Shown here: positions 51,838 to 59,958 of the stretch, in pieces
Layout of the letters: each line of letters begins with the position of its first letter
Numbering within the stretch: the first letter of the stretch is position 1
Assembly (NCBI GenBank): GCA_036261625.1
Contig: DATAKL010000058.1
Span: forward strand, 124,001 to 188,000
DNA: 64,000 nucleotides
Origin: JAAXKN01 sp036261625
Lineage (GTDB): Bacteria; Bacteroidota; Ignavibacteria; Ignavibacteriales; SURF-24
Direction of reading: 5' to 3'
Notes under the pieces: model-generated
Databases searched by the model: none
What the model was told of the DNA's origin: nothing
Seen by the model: the letters and a program-made list of their open reading frames with translations, nothing else
Program-made: the position numbers and the translations under genes

Positions 51838-53163
51838 ATGGCAACCAGACGCCTTTTAGATGCAGATGTAACTTTTATCTCCCTTTGCGGAAAAGGGGCG
51901 AATAAGAAGACTCTCATTTACAAGAGCCAGAACACTCAGGCTCCTACTCTCCAAAAAACCGTCCAGATCAAAAAAGTCGACTCCGACGAACACAAAGTTT
52001 ACTGCATAGTCTATTCCCCCGATGAAACCGACTCCCAGGGCGACACTGCCGACAAGACAGCTATCGAGAAGATGGCCTACGGCTTCATGAAGTCCGGGAG
52101 GAACAAGAACGTCGATCAGGACCACGACTTTACGCCAGACGAAGGGTTCATTGCCGAAAGCTGGATACTTAAAACCAGTGATCCCGTTTTTCCTCTTGAG
52201 AAAGAAGGCAGCTGGGCGGTGTGCATCAAAGTTGAGAATGAAGAGACCTGGCAGATGGTTAAGGACGGGGAGATTACAGGCATTTCTATGGCGGCCATCG
52301 CTCAGGTTGAGGAGATCCCTGACGAAACTACCGACGCGACAGTTAACAAGTCTACAAAACAAAACAAAACAGGAGTGGTCATGAAGACCTTTGCCGAAAT
52401 AAAAAAGTTTATCACGGATCTTTTCAAAACCAACACTGCCAACGTGCAGAAGGACCTCAACAGCGAAGTGCAGTCCAGAGAGGTCAATTCTCTTGTCTAT
52501 GCTCTGGAGAGGGTGGTTTACAGCATTTATGAAAATGACGATATCGAGGACAAAAAGCTCGCCGTCCTTGAATCTATCGACCAACTTAAAAATCAGGTAG
52601 CCCTGGTCAAGTTTGTAACTGTTGAGAAAGCCGGAAAGATGATATCGGCGGCAAATATGGACAAGCTCATGACGGTTAAGGCTACTGTCGATGAGATGTG
52701 CGGAATTGGCGGAACATGCCAGCTGGCCGCAGATAACCCCGGATGTTGCAGTACCTGTCTTGCATGCTGCTGTTGCACAGCAACTAATAAAAGCGGTGAT
52801 TGCCCTCCGTGCCAATTGGCAACAGACGATCCCGGATGCTGCTCCAAGTGCTGCGTGTCCTCTTTATGCAGCGCCCCAAACAAAGATATGACAATGAAAA
52901 GTGATAATTGTAAAAATAAATCCAAAAAAAGCGAGGAAGAAATGAAACCTGAAGAAATTCAGAAGATGATCGACGAGGCAGTCGCTCCGATCAAAAAAGA
53001 AAACGAAGCCCTGAAGACCGAAGTTGAAACGCTGAAAAGCGAGAAGGCCTCTCTGGAAAAATCACTGAATGAAAGGGTCGAGAAGATCGAGAAGTCTACT
53101 CCTGGCAGCCAGCAACAGGTTCCCGGCGACGGCGGAGCCCCTAAGTCAGGCATGTTCATATAA
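51838..53163 (+). CDS. XkdF-like prohead protease fused to scaffold region, with Cys-rich insert
   Basis: 441 aa from ATG 51838. Residues 1-165 match XkdF-type prohead protease: Tyr-Ser-Pro-Asp-Glu-Thr-Asp-Ser-Gln-Gly-Asp, His-Asp-Phe and Glu-Ser-Trp, and Gly-Ile-Ser-Met-Ala-Ala. A Lys/Thr linker precedes helices. Residues 288-358 are remarkable: 17 Cys in about 71 residues, with an internally duplicated unit. The end (360-430) is a coiled coil typical of scaffolds. Protease plus scaffold is the usual arrangement; the Cys-rich part is not. Confidence 0.82.
   Translation: MATRRLLDADVTFISLCGKGANKKTLIYKSQNTQAPTLQKTVQIKKVDSDEHKVYCIVYSPDETDSQGDTADKTAIEKMAYGFMKSGRNKNVDQDHDFTPDEGFIAESWILKTSDPVFPLEKEGSWAVCIKVENEETWQMVKDGEITGISMAAIAQVEEIPDETTDATVNKSTKQNKTGVVMKTFAEIKKFITDLFKTNTANVQKDLNSEVQSREVNSLVYALERVVYSIYENDDIEDKKLAVLESIDQLKNQVALVKFVTVEKAGKMISAANMDKLMTVKATVDEMCGIGGTCQLAADNPGCCSTCLACCCCTATNKSGDCPPCQLATDDPGCCSKCCVSSLCSAPNKDMTMKSDNCKNKSKKSEEEMKPEEIQKMIDEAVAPIKKENEALKTEVETLKSEKASLEKSLNERVEKIEKSTPGSQQQVPGDGGAPKSGMFI
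52381..53163 (+). CDS. Probable scaffold from an internal in-frame start (nested in protease gene)
   Basis: AGGAG at 52371-52375, five bases before ATG 52381 in the protease reading frame, gives a 260-aa product lacking the protease domain but keeping the helical, Cys-rich and coiled-coil parts. This is the lambda C/Nu3 arrangement, in which a nested scaffold is made from an internal start. The ribosome site is stronger than that of the full-length gene, consistent with higher scaffold output. Confidence 0.6.
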   Translation: MKTFAEIKKFITDLFKTNTANVQKDLNSEVQSREVNSLVYALERVVYSIYENDDIEDKKLAVLESIDQLKNQVALVKFVTVEKAGKMISAANMDKLMTVKATVDEMCGIGGTCQLAADNPGCCSTCLACCCCTATNKSGDCPPCQLATDDPGCCSKCCVSSLCSAPNKDMTMKSDNCKNKSKKSEEEMKPEEIQKMIDEAVAPIKKENEALKTEVETLKSEKASLEKSLNERVEKIEKSTPGSQQQVPGDGGAPKSGMFI

Positions 53164-53208
53164 CAGTTTTAGTTAAAGTATTTAATAACAATAACGGGAA
53201 TTCCCAAA

Positions 53209-54159
53209 ATGACACAAGAAGAAATCTTAAAAGCCATAATCGACACCTCGGCAGGCGGACAGCTTAGCCCTGAAAACGCTAAGCAGTTCATTGATACTAC
53301 TGTTGATCAGTCTCCTTTCTTAAAGAAGATCAGCGTCGTTCAGATGACTGCAAATACCTACAATATCGACACTGTCGGTGTTGACAGCCGTATCATGCAG
53401 GCCCCCGGCGAAGGCGTTGCTCCTTCTACAGTCCAGGGCGCCAATATTGGCCGCAGACAGCTCGTAACAAAGGAAGTTGTTCTTCCTTATGATATTTCTT
53501 TCACTTTCCTGGAAGAGAATATCACAAAAGAACAGGCTGATGCAAAACTTCAGCAGATCTTCACGGTCCAGTTCGGTAACGATACTCTGGACATGGCAGT
53601 CAATGGCGACGAGTCGCTGGCTGAGACCATCACAGATGCGGATGTTGACGGTAAGGATGACGTAACCGGCCTTACTCAGAAGGACCACACCTTCCTGAGA
53701 TTAAATAACGGCTGGATCGCCCTCATGCTCGCTGACACCAAAACCCATAAAACCACTTTTGGTGAAGCCACAGCCACCCAGAAGACCAGGCTGGCCGCTG
53801 TCCTTAAGAACATGCCCTCAAAGTGGAAGATCAATAAGGACAGACTTTGCTTCCTCATGTCAGTAAATGATTATGAAGACTACCAGACAGAAGTAGGCAA
53901 CACTGCAGCTGATGCTGGTATTCAGACCCTGCTCACCGGACCGAACTTGAAGTATAAAGGCATCAGCATTGAGCCTGTTGCTTTCGTTCCTGATGGCACA
54001 ATAATCCTCACTCTCTATGTCAACCTCTATATCGGCATCGGCCGTGACATAAGGGTTGGCAAGTTTGCCAATGAGAGAAAGAGGGTAGTTGAATATACAA
54101 TCACTGCAAAGCTGGATTACAATTATGCAGTCAGCGATGCTATCGTGATAGGAAAGTAA
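53209..54159 (+). CDS. Major capsid protein
   Basis: 316 aa, with a potential ribosome site GGGAATTCC upstream. Residues follow an HK97-fold pattern: N-arm helix, Pro-Tyr-Asp-Ile-Ser-Phe-Thr-Phe-Leu-Glu-Glu-Asn, a central A-domain and a C-terminal beta strand set. Size and place after protease/scaffold fit a major capsid gene. It is expected to form the icosahedral shell after protease maturation. Confidence 0.88.
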   Translation: MTQEEILKAIIDTSAGGQLSPENAKQFIDTTVDQSPFLKKISVVQMTANTYNIDTVGVDSRIMQAPGEGVAPSTVQGANIGRRQLVTKEVVLPYDISFTFLEENITKEQADAKLQQIFTVQFGNDTLDMAVNGDESLAETITDADVDGKDDVTGLTQKDHTFLRLNNGWIALMLADTKTHKTTFGEATATQKTRLAAVLKNMPSKWKINKDRLCFLMSVNDYEDYQTEVGNTAADAGIQTLLTGPNLKYKGISIEPVAFVPDGTIILTLYVNLYIGIGRDIRVGKFANERKRVVEYTITAKLDYNYAVSDAIVIGK

Positions 54160-54160
54160 C

Positions 54161-54439
54161 ATGCCCTATAAAGCTTTAGCAAATATTCATGCCGGCAGAC
54201 TCATAACTGCCGGCCAGATTATTCCTGATGCTGAATATAAGTCCCTTCCGGATTGGGTTAAACCAAGTTTTCAGTCAACATCACAGCCACCGGCACCATC
54301 GGCAGCACCCCAGACCCTTAAGGCGGACGACGAGCACCCGTCCGCCGGCAGGGTTTCTTCTACTGCAGAGGAGGAGGCTGAGGTAGTAACAGATAATCCG
54401 GATCGGCAGTACATGAATAAAAAGAAAAAGAAGAGATAG
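54161..54439 (+). CDS. Small Pro/Ala/Lys-rich head protein, unknown
   Basis: 92 aa, following the capsid stop by one base; ends in TAG. The N-terminal 40 residues are structured (His-Ala-Gly-Arg-Leu-Ile-Thr-Ala-Gly-Gln-Ile-Ile); the rest is disordered, with Pro/Ala, acidic and finally Lys-rich segments. May coat or decorate the capsid. No family recognised. Confidence 0.55.
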   Translation: MPYKALANIHAGRLITAGQIIPDAEYKSLPDWVKPSFQSTSQPPAPSAAPQTLKADDEHPSAGRVSSTAEEEAEVVTDNPDRQYMNKKKKKR

Positions 54440-54445
54440 CACTAA

Positions 54446-54904
54446 ATGTTAGCAACAGAAGCAAAGGTAAAAAGCGAAGGCAATCTTCCCGATTCCATAA
54501 AGGTCGAAAAGATTACGCCCCACCTGGTCAAGGCCTCGAAGAAGATTAAAGGCCTCCTGACACCCGAGCTTTATGCTAAGATTGAAGGCTACGCTACTTC
54601 TCAGGACCCGAAAGAGAAAGAAACTTTTGATGATTGCCAGATAGCTGAGGCGAATCTGGCAATGTCTTTTGCCGTAAAGGTATTGAATATCCAGACCCAA
54701 GGGAACGGACTTGTAAGAGTTCAGGGCTGGGATGAAAACAGGAGTGAGAATTTAAGCCAGAAGGAAACCGACAGCCTGGCAGAGCATTTTGAAAAGGTGG
54801 CAATGGATCTTCTGGCTCCTTTTATACCGCAGGAAGTGCCTGCAGATCCTGCAGATGTACCAGGAACGGTAGTTAAAGGCAGATTTGCAATGGGCGCTAT
54901 ATGA
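54446..54904 (+). CDS. Head-tail connector-like protein
   Basis: 152 aa. Helical with an Asp-Asp-Cys-Gln-Ile-Ala-Glu-Ala-Asn-Leu-Ala-Met segment similar to head completion proteins of the gp6 type that cap the portal. The position after the capsid supports the call. Overlaps the next gene by four bases. Confidence 0.6.
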   Translation: MLATEAKVKSEGNLPDSIKVEKITPHLVKASKKIKGLLTPELYAKIEGYATSQDPKEKETFDDCQIAEANLAMSFAVKVLNIQTQGNGLVRVQGWDENRSENLSQKETDSLAEHFEKVAMDLLAPFIPQEVPADPADVPGTVVKGRFAMGAI

Positions 54905-55431
54905 GCCTGATGCTTAATCATGCAGTCGACGAGCTGCAGAAGCAGATCTGGGCTCAGCTTGATAAACTTGCGGAAAGGATAAAAGAAAGGCTTCGCGCCC
55001 AGGTTCAGCATGTTCTTAAAGGAAATGATAAGGTCGTTACTTCCACCTTGTGGAAAAGCATAGACGGGGATATAGAGAGGAAAGCCTCGGAGATCATAAT
55101 AACAATTTTCTCCAATACCAAATATGCCGAATTCGTTCACGAGGGGACCGGCCCTGCAGTTGGCCACAGGAGATACTTCCCGCAGATTACGCCGATTGCG
55201 GCCTGGGTGGATGAGAAAAGACTGGCCGGAAGCTATTCAGTTACGACAAAAAGAAGGATGGCAAAAGGCAAGTTCCAGCGCCTGGAGGAAAATTACATCG
55301 TAGCCTATAAGATAGCCTGGAAGATCTACCAGCATGGCACCGAAGGCTTGAAGTTTTTTGATATCGCATTAAAGCAGCTGGAGCCCTGGATAGATAAAGA
55401 GATCTCAAATTTCAAACCTAAAGTTAACTGA
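54901..55431 (+). CDS. HK97 gp10-like head-tail joining protein
   Basis: 176 aa. Contains Tyr-Ala-Glu-Phe-Val-His-Glu-Gly-Thr-Gly-Pro, a strong mark of HK97 gp10-like neck proteins, and a Tyr-Phe-Pro element. Helical N-terminus. It stabilises the joint between head and tail. Confidence 0.78.
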   Translation: MSLMLNHAVDELQKQIWAQLDKLAERIKERLRAQVQHVLKGNDKVVTSTLWKSIDGDIERKASEIIITIFSNTKYAEFVHEGTGPAVGHRRYFPQITPIAAWVDEKRLAGSYSVTTKRRMAKGKFQRLEENYIVAYKIAWKIYQHGTEGLKFFDIALKQLEPWIDKEISNFKPKVN

Positions 55432-55433
55432 CA

Positions 55434-55850
55434 ATGGATATACTCGAGCTCAGAATTTTAATCAGCAACGCACTTACCGCTAAGGGCTTTAACTCAACCG
55501 TGGATCCTTACATCAATTTTAAGGACTTCCTGGAGAAAGAAACGCCGGAGCCGGTTGTGATAGTTGAGTCCGGGGAAAATTCGGATTACACTCTTTCAGC
55601 TAATGCAACTCCATATAAAGCTGACTTTCAGGTTTCCGTTACATCTATGGTCTACGCAGATCAGCACAGGCCATACAGCGAATTTAAACCCGAGGCCATG
55701 GCCTTAGGTAAATCGGTTCTTAAGGAAATCCGTGACATGAATCTGAGGATAAAAAGCCTCAAGCAGAAGGACGGGGAGTTTATTGTCGATGGGATTAAAG
55801 TTTCAGGGGTTACACTCAATCTGATGATAGACGTACAGGTAAGTTTATAA
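55434..55850 (+). CDS. Tail terminator/completion-like protein
   Basis: 138 aa. Mixed alpha/beta with a Val-Ile-Val-Glu-Ser-Gly-Glu pattern and beta-rich end (Val-Thr-Leu-Asn-Leu-Met-Ile-Asp-Val-Gln-Val), consistent with tail terminator proteins that cap the tail tube. Call is by position and fold pattern. Confidence 0.6.
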   Translation: MDILELRILISNALTAKGFNSTVDPYINFKDFLEKETPEPVVIVESGENSDYTLSANATPYKADFQVSVTSMVYADQHRPYSEFKPEAMALGKSVLKEIRDMNLRIKSLKQKDGEFIVDGIKVSGVTLNLMIDVQVSL

Positions 55851-55903
55851 AATAAGTGTTATAAATAATTTCTTAACAAAAAAGCTCACAAAGGAGTATT
55901 AAA

Positions 55904-56377
55904 ATGAAACGTGGAATTTTCTCTTTAGCATTCATACTGGTTATTATTGCATTCGGCAGCCTGCAGGCACAGATAAAACAAAACACTTCTGTTAAAGTCC
56001 TTCCTGATGGACATAAGGTTATCTATTTCTCGGGCGCTACAGCCGGTACACAGACATATAATTCCAATTCCTTCAGCATTCCGGAGGCCTTAAATGAGTC
56101 TCTTACGACTTATCCGGTTGTATTCGGGGCGCAGCTGACGGGAACAAGCACAGCTACACGTAAGATCACCTGTTACATCCAGGGTACGAACTTTGACGGA
56201 GGCACTTATGCCAATGTTGATACGCTTCTTTATGCCGACAGCTCAAACGTGGAGATACAAAAAACCGCAAACCTGAACGGGAAAAAGTACGTCTATTACA
56301 GGCTTTCAGTTGTGGGCGCCACGGGGAATACAAACACTATATGGAAACTGTGCATATACCCTTATAAGAAAGACTAA
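55904..56377 (+). CDS. Secreted protein with signal peptide within the structural block
   Basis: 157 aa; ATG with AAAGGAG at good spacing. Residues 1-22 form a typical signal peptide ending Leu-Gln-Ala-Gln, cleavage probably after Ala. The mature protein is beta-rich with Thr/Asn/Gly repeats and one Cys pair region (Cys about 92, 151). It is unusual to find an exported protein here. It is preceded by a 53-base AT-rich gap that may contain its own promoter (a TATAAAT element near 55860). Possible roles include envelope modification or exclusion. No family recognised. Confidence 0.65.
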   Translation: MKRGIFSLAFILVIIAFGSLQAQIKQNTSVKVLPDGHKVIYFSGATAGTQTYNSNSFSIPEALNESLTTYPVVFGAQLTGTSTATRKITCYIQGTNFDGGTYANVDTLLYADSSNVEIQKTANLNGKKYVYYRLSVVGATGNTNTIWKLCIYPYKKD

Positions 56378-56389
56378 TATTCGCTAACG

Positions 56390-56415
56390 GGTGGAGAGAA
56401 GTATTTTTCTCCACC
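56390..56415 (+). terminator. Hairpin between the secreted protein and the lysis genes
   Basis: An 8-bp perfect stem GGTGGAGA/TCTCCACC (56390-56397 with 56408-56415). No T-run follows, so it could be a transcript-processing or pausing hairpin and not a strong terminator. Confidence 0.5.
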
Positions 56416-56436
56416 TCTAATATGGAGTTGTCTCTA

Positions 56437-56724
56437 ATGGAAAAAGTACAGGGATTTTTTGAAAAGAATCTAATATGGATTATGACACTCGTATTCTCGT
56501 TAGGTGTCAACTACGCCGCTGTCACACTCCGCCTTGAGGCAAAAGTCTCAAAAGATGATGTCCGTTACCTAATTCAGGAAGAGCTTAAAAGCAAATCCTA
56601 CACTCTGATTGACGGCAAGCTAATGGAGATGAGAATGTCGAATCTTGAGAACAAGATGAGCGAAATGAACTCAGGGATAAACAAACTTCTCCAGTACAGC
56701 CAGTATAAGGAGAAAGCAAAATGA
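56437..56724 (+). CDS. Small single-span coiled-coil membrane protein, lysis-related
   Basis: 95 aa from ATG 56437 (GGAG nine bases upstream); ATG 56422 is an in-frame alternative without a ribosome site. One membrane span (about residues 10-30) and then a coiled coil. XhlA-like proteins that accompany holins have this plan. Overlaps the next gene by four bases. Confidence 0.6.
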   Translation: MEKVQGFFEKNLIWIMTLVFSLGVNYAAVTLRLEAKVSKDDVRYLIQEELKSKSYTLIDGKLMEMRMSNLENKMSEMNSGINKLLQYSQYKEKAK

Positions 56725-57020
56725 AGAATATATTTTCATGGATAGAAGTGCAGCTGGAATGGCTTAAAAGCTTCTTTTCGGAAGAGAACGGCAAGGCTTC
56801 AAGCAGAAGGCTTTTGGGCTCTGCAATAGTTGCGACCTTTATTTATACCTATATCCGGGTATCCCTTACGCTCAACCGCCTGCAGGATATTTCCGAGATG
56901 TGGCTGATCATGCTTAGCGCGATCCTCGGGTTCAATGTTGCTGACTGGCTTATTAAGCTTAAAATAATGAAGACTTCAGGCGAAGTTAAAAAGGAGACTG
57001 AGAATAATGGCAACGCGTAA
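56721..57020 (+). CDS. Holin candidate
   Basis: 99 aa with two membrane spans (about residues 31-50 and 60-80) and charged ends. Lies directly upstream of, and overlapping, the endolysin gene, the usual holin slot. No specific holin family is recognised. Confidence 0.65.
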   Translation: MKNIFSWIEVQLEWLKSFFSEENGKASSRRLLGSAIVATFIYTYIRVSLTLNRLQDISEMWLIMLSAILGFNVADWLIKLKIMKTSGEVKKETENNGNA

Positions 57021-57468
57021 CCCTAACGACCTCAGGCCTGATGTGCAGCAGCTGTATACTGAGCTAAGTCGCAAGTTGAAAGATATTAGAATTGACCATC
57101 TCCTCATAAATGTGGCCCGGAAGGCAGTTGAACAGCTCGCATATTGGTCACAGGGTCGCAAACCACTGGAAATAGTTAACGGCTACCGCCGCCAGGCAGG
57201 CTTGGCTCCGATCACCGCCGTTGAGAACAAAAAGATTGTCACCTGGACACTTGAAAGTAAGCACGTTGTAGATGATAATAATCCCAAGAGCAGGGCTTTT
57301 GATATTGTCATCCTACAGGGTGCAAAGCCAGTTTGGGCTACCACTGCAGATACAAACGGCGACCATCATCCGGACTATGAGCAAGCTGGGCTTTTATGGG
57401 AGAGCCTGTCACCTAAATGTAGGTGGGGCGGCCGCTTTAACGATCCCGGACATTTTGAGGTAGTGTAG
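57007..57468 (+). CDS. M15-family peptidoglycan peptidase (CwlK-like endolysin)
   Basis: 153 aa. His86 (Ser-Lys-His), Asp99 (Arg-Ala-Phe-Asp) and His149 (Pro-Gly-His-Phe) form the zinc site of VanY/CwlK peptidases: Ser-x-His-x(12)-Asp and Gly-His. It would cleave L-Ala-D-Glu or related cross-bridge peptides to lyse the host. No signal peptide, so it depends on a holin. Ends in TAG. Confidence 0.9.
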   Translation: MATRNPNDLRPDVQQLYTELSRKLKDIRIDHLLINVARKAVEQLAYWSQGRKPLEIVNGYRRQAGLAPITAVENKKIVTWTLESKHVVDDNNPKSRAFDIVILQGAKPVWATTADTNGDHHPDYEQAGLLWESLSPKCRWGGRFNDPGHFEVV

Positions 57469-57470
57469 TT

Positions 57471-58025
57471 ATGAAACTTACTGAAATATTAGCCTTAATA
57501 TTTATCGTGGCGGCTTCGGCTGCAGCAGGGCATTTCCTTTGGCCTGCAAAGAGAAATCCGGGTAACAAGGAAGCGCTCAAGGCTGATACCGTGGTTGTTT
57601 ACAACACGAGGACAGACACTCTACCCGGGAAAGAAACCTTCGTCCCAGTAAAAGAAAAGGTTAATATCGACAGTCTGTGGCAGGAGGCAAAAGAGTATGC
57701 GTTAAAAATGATCTATGGTAATAAAAAGAAGGATAACCCGGACACTCTGAACAATTTCAATTATATCATGATAAGCGACACCACGTTCCAGGATTCCACG
57801 CTCTCGGAAAGGATCCGATTTATTTCTCCAATTCCTGTTCACCCCAGGAGCTATTTCACGCGGGAAGTGACCTGGAAAGAAAGACTTGTTTTTCAACCGG
57901 TAGTTAAGGAGGAATCCTTCTGGAATAGGTTTTCATGGGGGTTACAGGCAGGGTTTGGATATGGCATTATACACAGGCAGCTGGACTTTTATGTAGGTGC
58001 CGGCGGCAGTTTCAAAATAAAATAA
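57471..58025 (+). CDS. Spanin candidate
   Basis: 184 aa following the endolysin by two bases. One N-terminal hydrophobic span (residues 4-24, no lipobox), a charged middle with coiled-coil bias and a C-terminal beta segment ending in Phe-Lys-Ile-Lys. Location after the endolysin and a membrane anchor fit a spanin-type role in outer membrane disruption. The beta end resembles outer-membrane strands. Weak evidence for mechanism. Confidence 0.55.
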   Translation: MKLTEILALIFIVAASAAAGHFLWPAKRNPGNKEALKADTVVVYNTRTDTLPGKETFVPVKEKVNIDSLWQEAKEYALKMIYGNKKKDNPDTLNNFNYIMISDTTFQDSTLSERIRFISPIPVHPRSYFTREVTWKERLVFQPVVKEESFWNRFSWGLQAGFGYGIIHRQLDFYVGAGGSFKIK

Positions 58026-58058
58026 AAAGAGTTTTTCTTAAATAAACAGGAGTCTTAA

Positions 58059-59024
58059 ATGTCAGCAAGTATTTCCGGAATAAAATCCCTTATCATGTGC
58101 GACGGCGGCACGCTGGCCACAACGCCGGTCGATGCCATTGCAGTCGGCTTAAGGAACGGGGCTTCGCACAAGTTCGGGCCTTACAGAAGTGTTAAGGATT
58201 ACCGCAACGGCGAATTCCCCAATCTGTACCAGCACACGGTTGAAGCTGAAACCATTCAGCCCACCATGCAGCTCATGCAGAAGATCTTCACTAAGTGGAT
58301 GAACCTTAAAGGCGACGTCCAGCTCGTAACAAATCCCCAGGATCCTTCAGACGGCACGACAGACGACGTCATAAAGTTTGTCGGCAATAATGCCATCGGT
58401 ATAGCAGGCGAATTCAAGTACACCGACGAGAAGCGCTCGGCCATAATAACGATGAAAAGAGCTCTCAGCGCTGCAGCGCACCAGGCATTGATCGATGCTA
58501 TGGACAGCGACACTGCAGTAACAGTGACCGGCATTACCGGCAGAGGTGAAGATTCTTCACTCTTCAGGCCTTTCAACCTCCTTGCATTGGAAGCCCCCAA
58601 GGCGACTGCCCTTCTGGTTGACAATGCAGATATCGATTCAATGTCCCTGTCAATCAAGTCAATTGGCTCTGAAGTAAAGCTTCAGGGTTACGACCTGGTC
58701 TCAAAGGTTAACGTCACGCTCGAGATCAACCTTCTTAATGCCTCTGCAGCAAAGATCGTTGAGATCCTGGGTAAGGGAGCTTCTCCCTCGGTTCTCGTTA
58801 AGTTTGCAAACTCCAGCACCTTCTACGATGCCTTTGATTTTGCAGCCGGCGCCCTGGTCTTGAAAATGGACTATGACAACAACGACAGCTCAAGGATCCT
58901 CAAGCTCACGGCTCAGAGAGATTTCGATCTCTGGGAGCTCGCCTGGTCTTTCGGCGCCACCTTCGGCGGAGACGCTGCAGACACCAAGGGAATCAAAGGC
59001 GGCACACTAAAATTCGGATATTAA
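58059..59024 (+). CDS. Major tail tube protein
   Basis: 321 aa with AGGAG upstream. Beta-rich throughout with charged loops and ending in an aromatic strand, as in siphovirus tail tube proteins, and placed between head-tail/lysis genes and tail chaperones. No sheath gene of typical length is present around it, so a non-contractile tail is inferred for this phage. Confidence 0.75.
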   Translation: MSASISGIKSLIMCDGGTLATTPVDAIAVGLRNGASHKFGPYRSVKDYRNGEFPNLYQHTVEAETIQPTMQLMQKIFTKWMNLKGDVQLVTNPQDPSDGTTDDVIKFVGNNAIGIAGEFKYTDEKRSAIITMKRALSAAAHQALIDAMDSDTAVTVTGITGRGEDSSLFRPFNLLALEAPKATALLVDNADIDSMSLSIKSIGSEVKLQGYDLVSKVNVTLEINLLNASAAKIVEILGKGASPSVLVKFANSSTFYDAFDFAAGALVLKMDYDNNDSSRILKLTAQRDFDLWELAWSFGATFGGDAADTKGIKGGTLKFGY

Positions 59025-59034
59025 TCAGGGAGAA

Positions 59035-59475
59035 ATGAATAACATGAATGCTGAAATTAAAAAAGTACAGTACGAGATTCCGGGTGAAAAGCCCGAGGAA
59101 AAGTTTACCGACGAAAAGACGGTCATCGCTATAGTGGTAATAGGATCGTCCGCTTTCGGTGATGTAGCCTTCAGAGCCCTTGCCATAAAGAAAGATGCTG
59201 AGGGTAAGTTTACTAAAAATGAGGTCGTATTCTTTGGATCTACACGAGGCGGCCAGGTAGTGCCAACACCTGAAGGCTTCCAGATAGAGATTCCCGGAGG
59301 CCTCAATCTCGAGGGAAAGGACTTCGAGCTGAAGGAGATCGCCTCAAAGAAGGTAATTGCATCAGGAAAAATTTTCAAGGCAACGGTGCCGGTCGCCGAG
59401 GTGGATGGCCAGCTTTCTTCCGATGCCAAAATAAAACCCAAAAAAGAAAAGCCTAATAGTTCTTTAGCAGATTAA
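59035..59475 (+). CDS. Tail protein, unknown
   Basis: 146 aa, GGGAGAAATGAAT start. Mostly beta, with a Lys-rich acidic-basic tail. Followed by a strong hairpin and then the tail chaperone gene. Probably an accessory tail tube or completion protein. No family recognised. Confidence 0.5.
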   Translation: MNNMNAEIKKVQYEIPGEKPEEKFTDEKTVIAIVVIGSSAFGDVAFRALAIKKDAEGKFTKNEVVFFGSTRGGQVVPTPEGFQIEIPGGLNLEGKDFELKEIASKKVIASGKIFKATVPVAEVDGQLSSDAKIKPKKEKPNSSLAD

Positions 59476-59485
59476 AATTTCCATA

Positions 59486-59520
59486 AAGCGGAGCAGGGTC
59501 ACCAAAGGCCTGTTCCGCTT
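59486..59520 (+). terminator. Hairpin before tail-chaperone gene
   Basis: A 12-bp stem (59486-59497 with 59509-59520) with one G-T pair and an 11-base loop; followed by TAATATT, so a weak terminator or attenuator lowering expression of the chaperone, as seen in tail operons. Confidence 0.6.
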
Positions 59521-59556
59521 TAATATTACCAACCAAAAACAAAAAAAGGGTGCCAA

Positions 59557-59958
59557 ATGGATCAGAAAGTTTTGAAAATCAACAACATAGAATTCATAAT
59601 CGAAGAACTTACTCTTGAAGAGCTGGAATCGCTTCTTGCGCTGATGGGACAGCTTAAGCTGGATGTATCATTTACTGACATTAAAGATGTGGCCGGGATC
59701 CTGAGCGGTCTTGTAGGTATTATTGGCGAAGTGGGGCAGGCTGAACTCCTTAGAAAGCTGCTTTCTATCGCACTTACCAAGAAAGACAGCAAGGAGAAGG
59801 TCTCTCCCGAGTTCTTTGCAAAGGCAAAGCGTTCTGAGATCTTCGGAGCTCTCCAGGATTTTTTTACCGGAGAGGGGAGTTTGATCTTTACTGGGATAAA
59901 AGATTTAACGACCTCGATCTTCGGGAAAACAGAGCTGAAAAAGATTATAAATCCTTAA
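59557..59958 (+). CDS. Tail assembly chaperone (short, G-type product)
   Basis: 133 aa, helical with a Leu/Glu-rich N-terminus. Lies directly between tail tube and tape measure genes. It ends normally at 59958, and a T-run of seven (59859-59865, in the T-TTT-TTT phase) near codon 102 permits ribosome slippage into the next frame (see the separate entry). Confidence 0.8.
   Translation: MDQKVLKINNIEFIIEELTLEELESLLALMGQLKLDVSFTDIKDVAGILSGLVGIIGEVGQAELLRKLLSIALTKKDSKEKVSPEFFAKAKRSEIFGALQDFFTGEGSLIFTGIKDLTTSIFGKTELKKIINP

Noticed and set aside
51856..52815. 319-aa - strand frame opposite the protease/scaffold gene
   Set aside because: Shadow of the XkdF-like gene; codons reflect the opposite strand.
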